From NCBI GenBank assembly GCA_902727935.1, contig CACVAX010000013.1:87072-151071 (forward strand): a stretch of DNA of 64,000 nt, given 5' to 3'. Numbering within the stretch: position 1 is the first letter of the stretch; every line of letters begins with the position of its first letter. The notes below the pieces were generated by a model. That model was not told the DNA's origin, made no database searches, and worked only from the letters and a program-made list of their open reading frames with translations. Made by a program: the position numbers and the translations under genes. This document shows, in pieces, positions 1-9,679 of this stretch. This stretch comes from an uncultured Sulfurovum sp. (GTDB lineage Bacteria; Campylobacterota; Campylobacteria; Campylobacterales; Sulfurovaceae).

Positions 1-342
1 TGGAACACGTTTGAGAAGTCCTACATCTTTATCAGCCACAATCCGTGCAAATGTGGCTGGTACAAAAGTAGAACATGTTGCCATGGCTACTTTTGGACCT
101 ACCCCATTAATCTTAATCAATGTGTCAAACATTTTTTTTTCATTTACTTCCATAAACCCAAAAAGTAAATTCGCATCTTCACGTATTATTTGTGTAACTA
201 ATAACTTAAGCTTATTTTCGTTAATACTATTCGAAGTATTCACTGAAATATTTACTTCATAGATTAATCCGTTCACATTTAGATGCACAAAAGTTGGGTC
301 TTGCTTTTCTACAGTACCTTCTATACCTACTATCATTCTCAT
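1..342 (-). CDS. ruvA: Holliday junction branch migration protein RuvA, N-terminal part (runs off window start)
   Basis: Reverse translation from ATG at 342: [33 protein letters not shown]...[56 protein letters not shown]; classic RuvA N-terminus with a GVGPKVA helix-hairpin-helix. Not listed in the supplied ORF track because it is open at the edge. Confidence 0.9.
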   Translation of the reverse strand, partial: MRMIVGIEGTVEKQDPTFVHLNVNGLIYEVNISVNTSNSINENKLKLLVTQIIREDANLLFGFMEVNEKKMFDTLIKINGVGPKVAMATCSTFVPATFARIVADKDVGLLKRVP

Positions 343-558
343 TTCCTCATCTTTTAATTGGAGAAAGTATAACCATTTCAGCCTAATAGCACAAACAATA
401 TCTAAAATTATCATTTTTATCATAAATAATATTTTTAAACATTTTTTACTTTTTTACATTTATATAGAAATAAAAATTATTTTTATATATTACTTAGTAT
501 TATCTATCTTTATTTTTTTGAAAAGTTTTAAAACATATCACAATTTTTCTGTCTAAAA

Positions 559-722
559 CTAGCTATCATGGTTATAGCGATATTCGTTATCGCGAAGAGG
601 GCTAGACAAAGCGTCAAAGGAAGAAGTTCGAAAATTTCAAAGAAGTTGACTCAACTTCTGCGACATAGATAGCAAAATGTTTTTTCAAGTTAAAGGAGGA
701 AATCTCATCTTTGCTATTTTTT
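559..722 (+). ncRNA. Candidate structured non-coding RNA / riboswitch-like leader with intrinsic-terminator hairpin
   Basis: Hand-folded helices: 562-570 with 664-673 (GCTATCATG/CATaGATAGC), 577-582 with 588-593 (GCGATA/TATCGC), 641-648 with 652-659 (AGAAGTTG/CAACTTCT), and 669-679 with 706-717 (ATAGCAAAATG/CATcTTTGCTAT) followed by a T run. No ORF explains the region. Confidence 0.5.
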
Positions 723-819
723 AACAAATTACCTCAAATATCCTCTTATTCTAAAATTGACATTTATCAAAAAATAATTTTACTTTATCCTCTATAATAA
801 AACAAAAAGGCTTACCCAT

Positions 820-1248
820 ATGGCATTAGTTTACATAGAACAACTTGAAGACTTAGATGTTGAAGAGATGCAACAAACTCATGAAGATGAAGTAATACTA
901 CTAAATGAGATAGATAAACTCGCAACACAGCATCAAATGGGTCAACCTACCTTAGAAGAATTAAATGAAAAGTTAGACACCTATCTTATTCATGTAAAAG
1001 AACACTTTAGCAATGAAGAACGTCTTATGAGAAAATATGATTTTCCTTCTTACGAAATGCATAAAATGGCACATGATATATTTTTAGAGGATTTAAAGTA
1101 TGCTGTAAACCAATGGAAAAGATCTGACAACCTCGATAAAATCATTAATTTTATCCGTAAATCACCAGAGTGGATTGTTTTACACATTAACAGTGTAGAC
1201 GCACCCACATCAGCTTTTATACACCAACAAATGGAACGTGAAGCATAG
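820..1248 (+). CDS. Bacteriohemerythrin / hemerythrin-like oxygen-binding protein
   Basis: 142 aa; H..E...L (QQTHEDEVILLNEIDKL), HVKEHFSNEERLM, Y..HKMAHDIFLEDL and LHINSVD motifs typical of the hemerythrin four-helix bundle. Confidence 0.88.
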   Translation: MALVYIEQLEDLDVEEMQQTHEDEVILLNEIDKLATQHQMGQPTLEELNEKLDTYLIHVKEHFSNEERLMRKYDFPSYEMHKMAHDIFLEDLKYAVNQWKRSDNLDKIINFIRKSPEWIVLHINSVDAPTSAFIHQQMEREA

Positions 1249-1724
1249 AGCATAAGAGTACCAACGAATCGGTACTTTTATTTTGTCGTACTACCCTTAA
1301 CATGAGGGTTAGCTCTTGCCTTCATAGTACTTAAATCATATTCTTCGTTCATCGTAGCATTTTCTATTGCTCTATGTAATTTTCGCTCTAATACTTCTTT
1401 AGGAGGTAACTCTAACCAATACTCTGAAACATGAATATTATCGCGTTCTAAATCCATTAATTCAACAACTTCACTATCTTTAGAAGCACAGAGAATAATT
1501 GCTATTGGTTCTTGTTCATCTTCTTGTTTTTCATACTTGGATAGCCATTTTAAATAAAGTTCAACCTGTCCTTTATATTGTGGAGCAAATTCGCCTATTT
1601 TCAACTCTATAAGTATCAATCTCTTTAACTTTCTATGATAAAAGAGTAAATCCATTACATAATCACTGTTTCCTATTTGTACTCTTTTTTGACGACTTAA
1701 GAAAGCGAAATCACTACCAAATTC

Positions 1725-3061
1725 TAGGTAAATCCGATGACTCCCAAGATAACACCTAAGATGTCACTATCTACCAAAAGAGACAGTACCTAAAAAAACA
1801 AAAAAGGTAGTTTTGAACAGAAAAAAAGAGACCTAAGCCTCAATTTCAAAGATTTCAGAGGTAAAATCATCTAAATGATGACAAGTTCTCTTAATTTCAG
1901 CCATGGTGACTTTAGATTTCATAATTTTTTCACCCTTATGAGCATTAAAGTAGAGTTGATAAAGGTTAATAGTAAAACTTCTCAAAATTGCCATAGAGAA
2001 GGGATTAACATAAGCAATATGATTATCTTCTTTGGTCAACATGTCTAAATGGTAATGATAAGTCTCAATACTCCAATGTTGTAAGATAGAGTTATGAAAA
2101 GATTTAGCATTACTTTTGAAGTTTGCAACCAAATAAGTGATGATTGTGTTTATCTCTCCTGTATCATTATCGGTAAGCTCTTTTGTTATTTTTATGATGG
2201 TTTGAATATTTTTAAAGTCAGGATGGAACATCACCAAGTTACAATCAGAATTTTCATAAATCTCAACGGTTCTTCTTGTTAATTTGTTTCCCTCTATGGT
2301 AGGTCTCTTATCTTTGTAACTATCGGTTGGCTTATCAAAGAGTTTGATGCTCTCTTTGGCTTTATCTCTTAACTTCTCTTGATTCCCTTTCACTTTTGCA
2401 ATATATCTTCGCCCTGTATCATTGATGGTATTTAACAAATCAACTTGCGTCATTAGGGCATCAAATGAGAATATTTGACCACCTTTACAAAAGCGTTCAT
2501 CCTCTAGTAACTCCCTAAATGCAGAGATTTCACTTAATTTTCCTTTCTCCATAAACTTATGGGCTACTACTAGCTTTTTCTCTTTGTCTAGTACGTTAAA
2601 AATAGATTTATGACTCTCGTTTGTGTACTGTCCACTTACATCACTTCCCCTTAACCATTTACCATCGACTGACATTGTATCTAGGGTTACATACGGAAAA
2701 AAATGGTCTCTAAAAACCTTTTCTAGCTCATTATTATCTGTATTCATGAGTAGATTATGTAGTGTTGAATGAGATGGAATATTCATTTTATCTTTTTCGA
2801 ATAGCTTTTTAAATAACTCATTATTCTCTTGGTGTTGCATCCATCCATGTAACTCTTTATATGTTACATATCCCTTCAACAGTCCAAACACTGTCATAAA
2901 AAGTATTTCGTACAGTGGGTACTCTATCTTGTCTTCATCTACTCTAAAGTCATTTACTTTTTTTAGCTCTTCTATTAACTTTTTTTTCTTTTTCATCTTC
3001 ATGGTTGACATTACAGCAAACTTCTCTTAATCTTTGCTTTTTTTCTCGTCGGATTTACCTA
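1725..3061 (-). mobile_element. ISAs1-family insertion sequence (about 1.34 kb)
   Basis: Terminal inverted repeats taggtaaatccgatga (1725-1740) and the reverse complement taggtaaatccgacga (ending 3061); target duplication accaaattc at 1716-1724 and 3062-3070; encodes an ISAs1-type transposase. Confidence 0.92.
1833..3011 (-). CDS. ISAs1-family transposase
   Basis: 392 aa; VDGKWLRGS, FDALMTQ...YIAKVKGNQEKL and LQHWSIETYHYHLDMLTKED motifs of the ISAs1/H-repeat-associated transposase family. Confidence 0.92.
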   Translation of the reverse strand: MSTMKMKKKKKLIEELKKVNDFRVDEDKIEYPLYEILFMTVFGLLKGYVTYKELHGWMQHQENNELFKKLFEKDKMNIPSHSTLHNLLMNTDNNELEKVFRDHFFPYVTLDTMSVDGKWLRGSDVSGQYTNESHKSIFNVLDKEKKLVVAHKFMEKGKLSEISAFRELLEDERFCKGGQIFSFDALMTQVDLLNTINDTGRRYIAKVKGNQEKLRDKAKESIKLFDKPTDSYKDKRPTIEGNKLTRRTVEIYENSDCNLVMFHPDFKNIQTIIKITKELTDNDTGEINTIITYLVANFKSNAKSFHNSILQHWSIETYHYHLDMLTKEDNHIAYVNPFSMAILRSFTINLYQLYFNAHKGEKIMKSKVTMAEIKRTCHHLDDFTSEIFEIEA

Positions 3062-3797
3062 ACCAAATTCTAAAATAAACTTTTCAAGCTCTTGTAAAAT
3101 AGCACTTTATAAATCTCTTTCACTGTATGAATCATTTAATTCTAAAAAATCAAACAAATATGGGTCTTTTAAAAAGAGTTCCGTACTCATTTTATTATCT
3201 TTGTTCAAGAGTTCTAAATCTTTTCGTATGCTTACTTCAGGCTTTTTAGAAATAGCTGTTCGTTCAAATAACATGGAGTTGATACGTTCTCTTAACGTTC
3301 GAACATTCCAACTTTCGGTAGAACACATAGCAACATAAAATTCTCTTTGTAGCTCATCTTTTATTTTAATAAACTCTATAAAGTGTGACCAGCTCAATTT
3401 GTGCGACAATGTCGCACAAATCTCTTTATCATTAAAAATCGTATATAACTTCATCATTCGTTCAAGATTAGAACGACTGTATCCACTCCCATATTCTAAT
3501 GTTACTCTTTAGATATTCTCTTAACTACTTCTTGACCATAAACAGCTCGTTTATCCTTTAAAACTTCTATTTTTAACCGTTCACCTATCTCCCAATAAGA
3601 AATTATCATCGTATTATTTATCTGAATAGCAGCGTGTTTTTTTGAGGTGTCTATAATGGTTTTTATGTTGCTGTATAAAGTGCTTATATCTTTTTTTGAT
3701 TCTATATTTGGTATTTTTTCCTCTCTTTTTACAATTTTAATATTTATTATTTTATTTGGAATGTGGGATGTTGTCATGGTTTCAAAGTATAAAAATA

Positions 3798-4538
3798 TTA
3801 AATCTTATTAAGCTCATAAATCATAACTTGTACATAGGGCTTAAATTTCCCATTTTTCATTTGACATTTTGCAAGTTCTTTTTGTTTAAATTCATCTTTA
3901 TTAAATTTATTTTTTAACCTATTCCTTTCTCTTTTTTTCTCGATTATAATACTTTTTTGCACTGCTTCTATTATTGATTTTCTTGCATCTTTTAATTTCT
4001 GAAAATTTAAATTTAAAGTTTTAATATCCTTCTTAACCTCAACTTTCTTCAAATCATCTAAGCAAACTATACTTCCATCACGCCCATAGCCCAATACTAT
4101 TTCAGCTGATACATCCAATGGATTTAGAAATTTTAAAAATTGATTACCTTTACTTTTGTCACAATATTTATTATCAGGATCTAACTTATCATTTCCGTGA
4201 CAAGTTGCTAACATATTTTGATACTTTGTACCTAGTTTATCATGATACAATTTCTTTTTCTTCTCAAGATTTTTATAATCTTCAGGATTTTGAGGAATAT
4301 AATGTTCAATTGTTGGCTTTATACTAGAATGACTATTTATATCAATAAATTGCATACAATAACAACATATACTGCCTTGTTCTTGAATTAATGAAGCTAA
4401 AGTATCTGTATAAATTGTTTTATTTTTAGTTTTATCATCGCTAACTGCACTATATGTATAGTGTTTGCCATTTGCATCTTTACCTTTATGTATAGCAATC
4501 AATTCAGGTGGTTGCTGTCCTTTAATTATATATTTCAC
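3798..4538 (-). CDS. HNH endonuclease-like protein, PtuB/TIGR02646-like (Septu-type effector)
   Basis: 246 aa; CCYCMQ...IEHYIPQ...NMLATCHGN...CDKSKGN zinc/HNH signature; directly downstream (3-nt gap) of a PtuA-like ATPase. Confidence 0.78.
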   Translation of the reverse strand: MKYIIKGQQPPELIAIHKGKDANGKHYTYSAVSDDKTKNKTIYTDTLASLIQEQGSICCYCMQFIDINSHSSIKPTIEHYIPQNPEDYKNLEKKKKLYHDKLGTKYQNMLATCHGNDKLDPDNKYCDKSKGNQFLKFLNPLDVSAEIVLGYGRDGSIVCLDDLKKVEVKKDIKTLNLNFQKLKDARKSIIEAVQKSIIIEKKRERNRLKNKFNKDEFKQKELAKCQMKNGKFKPYVQVMIYELNKI

Positions 4539-4541
4539 TAA

Positions 4542-5939
4542 TCAATCTTCTAAAATCGATAAAATAGTATTGGCTTCAATGATTATATTATCCTCTGCTC
4601 CAAAGTACTCTGTAAGTTCAGATAATAACTTTTTTGCTTCTGTTAAGTCATCCAATTCCAATGCAGAAAATAAAGCTGAAACTTTTTCTTCTAGCTCTTG
4701 TGGTCTTTTTGTAACTCCCATTAAATCAAGTAAGATAGAATTTATATCTCTTCCATAAGAGTAATGGATAGATTCATCAATTTTTCCATTTTTAATGATT
4801 TTTAAGTACTTCTTTTTTAAATGACCTAAAATTAATGGTGAATGAGTAGTTGTAATAAATTGATTATTATTTTCTAACTTTAATAGTTCATTTACAAAAT
4901 CTCTCTGCCATTTAGGATGTAAATATGTATCAGGTTCATCAAGTAAAAATAATGTATTTTCAGTAGCTAACAACTCTTTTAATCCTAAAATTGTAAGTAG
5001 TTGTTTTTCTCCCTCACTTAAATTATTATGAGATATGATTTTCTCATCTTTATTTATCATAACTTCAATATTTTCTATTAAATCATTTGCTTGTAAAGTT
5101 GTAAGATATTCAAAAATACTTTTTTCTTCACCATAAAATTCCCATATATTAATTAATTTTTCTTGTGAGGGAATAGTGAAAATTATATTATCATCTGTAA
5201 TTTTATAGTGTGATATATCACCTAAAATATTTATCATTCTTTCTATAAAAGTTAACAAATCCCCACTAGCACCCCAAGCATTTTCTATTGTATCTTTTGC
5301 CCAATACGGTTTTTTAAGTGTTATTATTATCTTGTCAAATCCATCAATAGCAAACTGTTCTTTTAATATTTCAGGCACTCGATATTGATAAGCAAGTAAA
5401 GCAGTAAGAATGGTAGAAAAGTTTTCAGGTAAAAAGTAAAAAAATGGCTGTTCTATTTTTTTACTATTCTTAACAGATGGTTTTATAAAATATTCTTCTT
5501 GAAATACTTTAAATTTATTTTCTAAAGTTTCAGATATACCAGAATAATACATAACAACATTTTGAGGAAGCATATCTTTATAGTCACTATAAAACTCTTG
5601 ATTTATTTGTGATTTTGAATATTTCTTAGATTTTTCATCATTTCGTTTTATATTTATCTCATAATATTCTTTTGTTTTTTTATTGGATGTAATATATATT
5701 TCATACTTATTTTCACTATATTCTATTTTATATCTAAGTTTAAAATCAAATTCTGGTTTACTACCTTTTCCAAGCACAAAATGCTCATATAAATCATAAA
5801 ATATATTAGCTACAAACTCTAATAGAGTAGATTTACCTGACCCATTTTGACCTATTAGTACAATAAGTTGTTCATCAAAAGTTGTATTAAAATCTTGTAG
5901 AAGTTTATAATCTTCTATCCATAATTCTTTTATTTTCAT
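4542..5939 (-). CDS. AAA_15/AAA_21-type ABC-like ATPase, PtuA-like
   Basis: 465 aa; Walker A GQNGSGKST at the N-terminus; signature LSEGEKQLLTILGL; Walker B TLFLLDEPDTYLHPKWQ; THSPLIL. Paired with a PtuB-like HNH protein. Confidence 0.8.
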   Translation of the reverse strand: MKIKELWIEDYKLLQDFNTTFDEQLIVLIGQNGSGKSTLLEFVANIFYDLYEHFVLGKGSKPEFDFKLRYKIEYSENKYEIYITSNKKTKEYYEINIKRNDEKSKKYSKSQINQEFYSDYKDMLPQNVVMYYSGISETLENKFKVFQEEYFIKPSVKNSKKIEQPFFYFLPENFSTILTALLAYQYRVPEILKEQFAIDGFDKIIITLKKPYWAKDTIENAWGASGDLLTFIERMINILGDISHYKITDDNIIFTIPSQEKLINIWEFYGEEKSIFEYLTTLQANDLIENIEVMINKDEKIISHNNLSEGEKQLLTILGLKELLATENTLFLLDEPDTYLHPKWQRDFVNELLKLENNNQFITTTHSPLILGHLKKKYLKIIKNGKIDESIHYSYGRDINSILLDLMGVTKRPQELEEKVSALFSALELDDLTEAKKLLSELTEYFGAEDNIIIEANTILSILED

Positions 5940-7291
5940 TTTGTAAAAATCTCCTCTTCAAATTCTTTTATTGCATCTTCTCTATTTTGTATAGCTTCTT
6001 TTTTTAATCTTTTAACTTTTGCTTTTCGTTTTGTGACTTCTGTTACTATTTTTTCTTGTATATCAAAAGATGGAATAACTACTTTATAATTTTTAACCAT
6101 CTCTGCATTTAAGTTTGGTTGATTGTTTCCACTTGCTAGTTCTCTTAACCTATGATACTCATTCATTAAGTAAAACCATAGATAATCAGTATCTATCAAT
6201 TCATTGTCAATATTTGATAAAACTGCACAAGCTTGATTTGTTGAAGCATCAACTCCTAATTTAGCAGTTCTACCTCTTGTTAGTCCTTGACCATACATAG
6301 CTATTATTAAACTATCTTTTGGATATACTTTTGCACTACTGTTTTTTATGGCTTCTACTGTTATTTTTTCTTTTGTATCTAAAATAATATCATTTACAAC
6401 TTCACCAGTTTTTATCCAAGGAATTTTCCCAGTGTAATATTCTTTATTACTTCTACTAGGGGTTCCTCCACTACTTACTGTAGCTATTGATTGAATATTT
6501 TTTTGAGTAAAGTTTTTTATGTAAGATATGTTTTGATTAGTATTAAGTTTATCTACTCCCCATTTTTCAACATTAGTATAAGTAATTGTTTTTAGTAGGT
6601 TTTTACTTTTAGATTTTAGTTCTTTTTTTACTAATCCAATTTCATTATTAAAAAAATCTTCAATATCATCTTCAATTTTTTTAGCTTCTTTCTCTTGTTC
6701 TTCTGCAAATAATATTTTAGTATTATATTTTTCTAACAATTCATTTTGTTCTTTTAAAGAAGGAAGTGGAATTTTAATGTTTAGAAATTCATCAACTTTA
6801 ACTCTAGATTTACCAATACCCGATGTTTTTGTATCAAGTAACCTTTTAAATGAAGCACTTCTTAAAACTAATTTCAGATAATAGCCATTGATTTCTTTAT
6901 CATTAAATACAAAAATAGGATATTCAGAACTTACGGTAAAAGGTGTTTTGTTATGTTCATGGTAATATATACAACCATGCCTTACATTGATTTTTGAATA
7001 TATAATACTATTAGAAGGTACTTTATATAAACTACCTTTATATGTATCTACTTCATCATAATCTCTTAAAAATAATTTACCAGAAAAATTAATTTTTGAA
7101 ATTATTTTCCATTTATTTTCTTTAATTGCATCTTTTAAAATATTTTCTTTTTCATATATTAAAATATCTTTTAATAATACAGCGTTATTAAAAGACAACA
7201 AATTATCATTCGAATACCTTTTAACATCCCAATAATCAAGTTCTTTTAAAGATATATATTTTAAAAATGTACTTATATTATTTTTACTCAT
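5936..7291 (-). CDS. Type I-style restriction-modification specificity subunit (HsdS)
   Basis: 451 aa; two target-recognition halves; IPWIKTGEVVND...KDSLIIAMYGQGLTRGRTAKLGVDASTNQACAVL motif; IPLPSLKEQNEL and IPSFDIQEKIV conserved ends of the two halves. Confidence 0.9.
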   Translation of the reverse strand: MSKNNISTFLKYISLKELDYWDVKRYSNDNLLSFNNAVLLKDILIYEKENILKDAIKENKWKIISKINFSGKLFLRDYDEVDTYKGSLYKVPSNSIIYSKINVRHGCIYYHEHNKTPFTVSSEYPIFVFNDKEINGYYLKLVLRSASFKRLLDTKTSGIGKSRVKVDEFLNIKIPLPSLKEQNELLEKYNTKILFAEEQEKEAKKIEDDIEDFFNNEIGLVKKELKSKSKNLLKTITYTNVEKWGVDKLNTNQNISYIKNFTQKNIQSIATVSSGGTPSRSNKEYYTGKIPWIKTGEVVNDIILDTKEKITVEAIKNSSAKVYPKDSLIIAMYGQGLTRGRTAKLGVDASTNQACAVLSNIDNELIDTDYLWFYLMNEYHRLRELASGNNQPNLNAEMVKNYKVVIPSFDIQEKIVTEVTKRKAKVKRLKKEAIQNREDAIKEFEEEIFTK

Positions 7292-9645
7292 ATACTCAGT
7301 TCTTCATCATTTAAAATTTTAACAATATTATTATCATTTACTTTATACTCTAAGTTAAATTTTTTACTCTCCCAAAGTCTATTTTTCTCTCTGTAAATTT
7401 TAAACTCTTTTTCTAATGGAATAAGTTCATTTTCTATTTTAGCACCTGTCGTACTTATACCTGCTTTTTCAATTTCTGCTATTGGGATCTCATAATTAAA
7501 CGTCTCTTTTACTTCTACTTTTATTTCTACTGTTCTTTTAGCTTCTAACTCTTTTTTATCTTTTCTAAGCTTTTTCTTTTCATCAGCCATTAAAGCCTCT
7601 TTACCCTTTTTAGATAATTGTTTTTCAATTTCTTCTAATTGCTCTTCAAATTTACTATTAATCGTTTTGGTAGCTTCATTCTTAATAGTTTCATACTCTT
7701 TAGCTTCCTCTTCTGTAAATTTTTTAAAGAATAGTAAACTAGGTTTTACAGTAGCACCTGATGCTATAAAAACATCTTGAGGTATAGAAGTAATTAAAAT
7801 TATTTTTGCTTTACTCTCTACATAATCTCTTACTTTTTGAAGATTAGAGTTATTTAAAACACCCTCAGGTAAAACTATTCCCATTCTTCCACCAGCTTTT
7901 AAAAGGTTTAAACATCTCTCTATAAAAAGTACTTCTGTTAAAGTACTTAATTTACCAGTATCATATAAACTTAATAAAGATTTATTGATGTTGTCATTAA
8001 TTTGACTTTGAGCATCATCATAAGTCTCTTTACCATATCTCTCTTGATATATTGCAATTCTATTATTATCAGTAAGCCTATCTTCTTCTGTAATTTTAAG
8101 AGATTTTTCTATACGAGAACCAAAAGGTGGATTTGTCAGAATAACATCAAAACGGTTTTCAAAGATACCATTTACATTTAGAAGCCCATCATTATGATGC
8201 ACTCCTCCATGACCATCTCCGTGCATTATCATATTCATTTTTGCAGTTCTCGACATTCTTGGATTTGCATCTGTTCCATATATACAGTTATAAGACAATT
8301 CTTTTAATCTGCTATTTTCTATATTTTTATCAAGTTCACCATTTAATTTTGCAAAAAAATTATTTACTTTTTTATCAATTTTAGCTTTTTCTTTATCATT
8401 TAATTTATCATACTCTTCATCATAAAATTTCTTTTTTATAGTCTCTTTTTCTTTTTGAATATCTTCTTCAATTTGACTTCTAACATATTCAAATGATTTT
8501 ATAAGAAAACCACCACTACCACAACAAGGGTCACAAATAATTTCGCCCTCTCTTGGGTCTAAAATATCATTCATAAAATCAACTACTGTACGAGGAGTGA
8601 AAAATTGTCCTAGTTCTCCTCTAAATGTTTTACCTAAAAATTGTTCAAAAGCTATACCCTTAACATCATCTGATGTTATTGAAAGATTGTACTTTTGTAG
8701 TTCTTCTACTATTGCTTCAAAACTTCCTTCTTTTATTCGCATTTTTTCATGTTCGTTAAAAAGGTCATCATTTTTAAATTCTTTTTTTGTCTCATCAAAA
8801 ATTTTATCTATATATGAAGGTATTTGTAACTGTTTTAATTCTAGAACTTTTTTATCTACACTTTTTGCTTTTTCAAAGTCACCTACTTTTATATACTCTT
8901 CTTTATGTTCTTCTTCCCACTCTATCTTATTTTGAATCTCTTTTTTGAAATTATCTATATATTTATTCTTTTCTTTTATAAATTCATTAAGTGAAAAAAG
9001 TTGAGTTTTATTATTACTTCGCTCATATCTTATTTTTATAAACAGTATTTTACTTATCTCATCAAATGCAGCCTCTGGAGAAAGTCTGTCATTATTTCGT
9101 ATAATATTATGGCACTTAGTAAGTAGTTTAGAAAACTCATCTCTTGTAAACGATTTAGTCTGTTTTAAAAGCTCTTCTATTTTTTTATCATTATTTACAA
9201 TATTAAAATTTGGAATATCTATAATTTCTTTAAGTCTTTTCGGAATTTTACCTTTTACAACTTGAAAAATTTTTGTCTCTTTAAGATTTGTAGTTACAAA
9301 AAAGTCTGCTCCTGCCCATGATGCATAGTTTGAGCCTTGAAAATAATCTTCTTCCCTAATAGTTAAGTACTCAGCTTTACACTCTACCACAATTAAGGGA
9401 CTATTCTCTTCATTTTTATCATCTTTAGATTTCCAAATAAGAATATCAGCCATAGCCCGACCTTGCCCTCGTGAAGAATTATTTACTTGAACTTCTTGTT
9501 GCATTTGATCCAAACTATAACCATAACTTTGAACTAGTCTACATATATATTTTTGTCTGACTTCTTCTTCAGGCTTCAATACCAACCATTTATTTTTTAA
9601 TGGTGCATAAATTTTTTTATCTTTGATTTTAACTTGACAAGGCAT
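7288..9645 (-). CDS. Fusion of type I R-like PD-(D/E)XK N-terminal nuclease domain and N6-adenine DNA methyltransferase (HsdM-like)
   Basis: 785 aa; N-terminal GQGRAMADILIWK...SPLIVVECKAEY (D...ExK nuclease motif); central GQFFTPRTVVDFMNDIL, DPCCGSGGFL and NPPFGSR methyltransferase motifs. Confidence 0.88.
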   Translation of the reverse strand: MPCQVKIKDKKIYAPLKNKWLVLKPEEEVRQKYICRLVQSYGYSLDQMQQEVQVNNSSRGQGRAMADILIWKSKDDKNEENSPLIVVECKAEYLTIREEDYFQGSNYASWAGADFFVTTNLKETKIFQVVKGKIPKRLKEIIDIPNFNIVNNDKKIEELLKQTKSFTRDEFSKLLTKCHNIIRNNDRLSPEAAFDEISKILFIKIRYERSNNKTQLFSLNEFIKEKNKYIDNFKKEIQNKIEWEEEHKEEYIKVGDFEKAKSVDKKVLELKQLQIPSYIDKIFDETKKEFKNDDLFNEHEKMRIKEGSFEAIVEELQKYNLSITSDDVKGIAFEQFLGKTFRGELGQFFTPRTVVDFMNDILDPREGEIICDPCCGSGGFLIKSFEYVRSQIEEDIQKEKETIKKKFYDEEYDKLNDKEKAKIDKKVNNFFAKLNGELDKNIENSRLKELSYNCIYGTDANPRMSRTAKMNMIMHGDGHGGVHHNDGLLNVNGIFENRFDVILTNPPFGSRIEKSLKITEEDRLTDNNRIAIYQERYGKETYDDAQSQINDNINKSLLSLYDTGKLSTLTEVLFIERCLNLLKAGGRMGIVLPEGVLNNSNLQKVRDYVESKAKIILITSIPQDVFIASGATVKPSLLFFKKFTEEEAKEYETIKNEATKTINSKFEEQLEEIEKQLSKKGKEALMADEKKKLRKDKKELEAKRTVEIKVEVKETFNYEIPIAEIEKAGISTTGAKIENELIPLEKEFKIYREKNRLWESKKFNLEYKVNDNNIVKILNDEELSI

Positions 9646-9679
9646 ATTTTCTCTTTTGAAATTTAAGTTTTGTATTTTA

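Larger units (their letters stand above)
1278..3777 (-). pseudogene. YhcG/DUF1016 (PDDEXK_9-type) nuclease gene, disrupted by a frameshift and an IS insertion
   Basis: Three pieces read in order on the minus strand: 3777-3502 (N-terminal DUF1016, ...VYGQEVVKRISKE), 3457-3107 in a different frame (...RMMKLYTIF...), and after the IS ...LEFGSDFAFLSRQKRVQIGNSDYVMDLLFYHRKLKRLILIELKIGEF... to 1278. Confidence 0.85.

Noticed and set aside
559-722. T-loop-like GTTCGAAAATTTC suggesting a tRNA
   Set aside because: No acceptor/D/anticodon arrangement can be built around it; the region folds better as the hairpin set described.
758-798. TTGACA ... TATAAT promoter pair before hemerythrin
   Set aside because: Spacing is about 30 nt, too long for a sigma-70 -35/-10 pair; only the TATAAT is plausible as a -10.
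8597-8935. 112-aa plus-strand ORF
   Set aside because: Antisense to the methyltransferase fusion; Ser/Lys/Phe-biased shadow translation.
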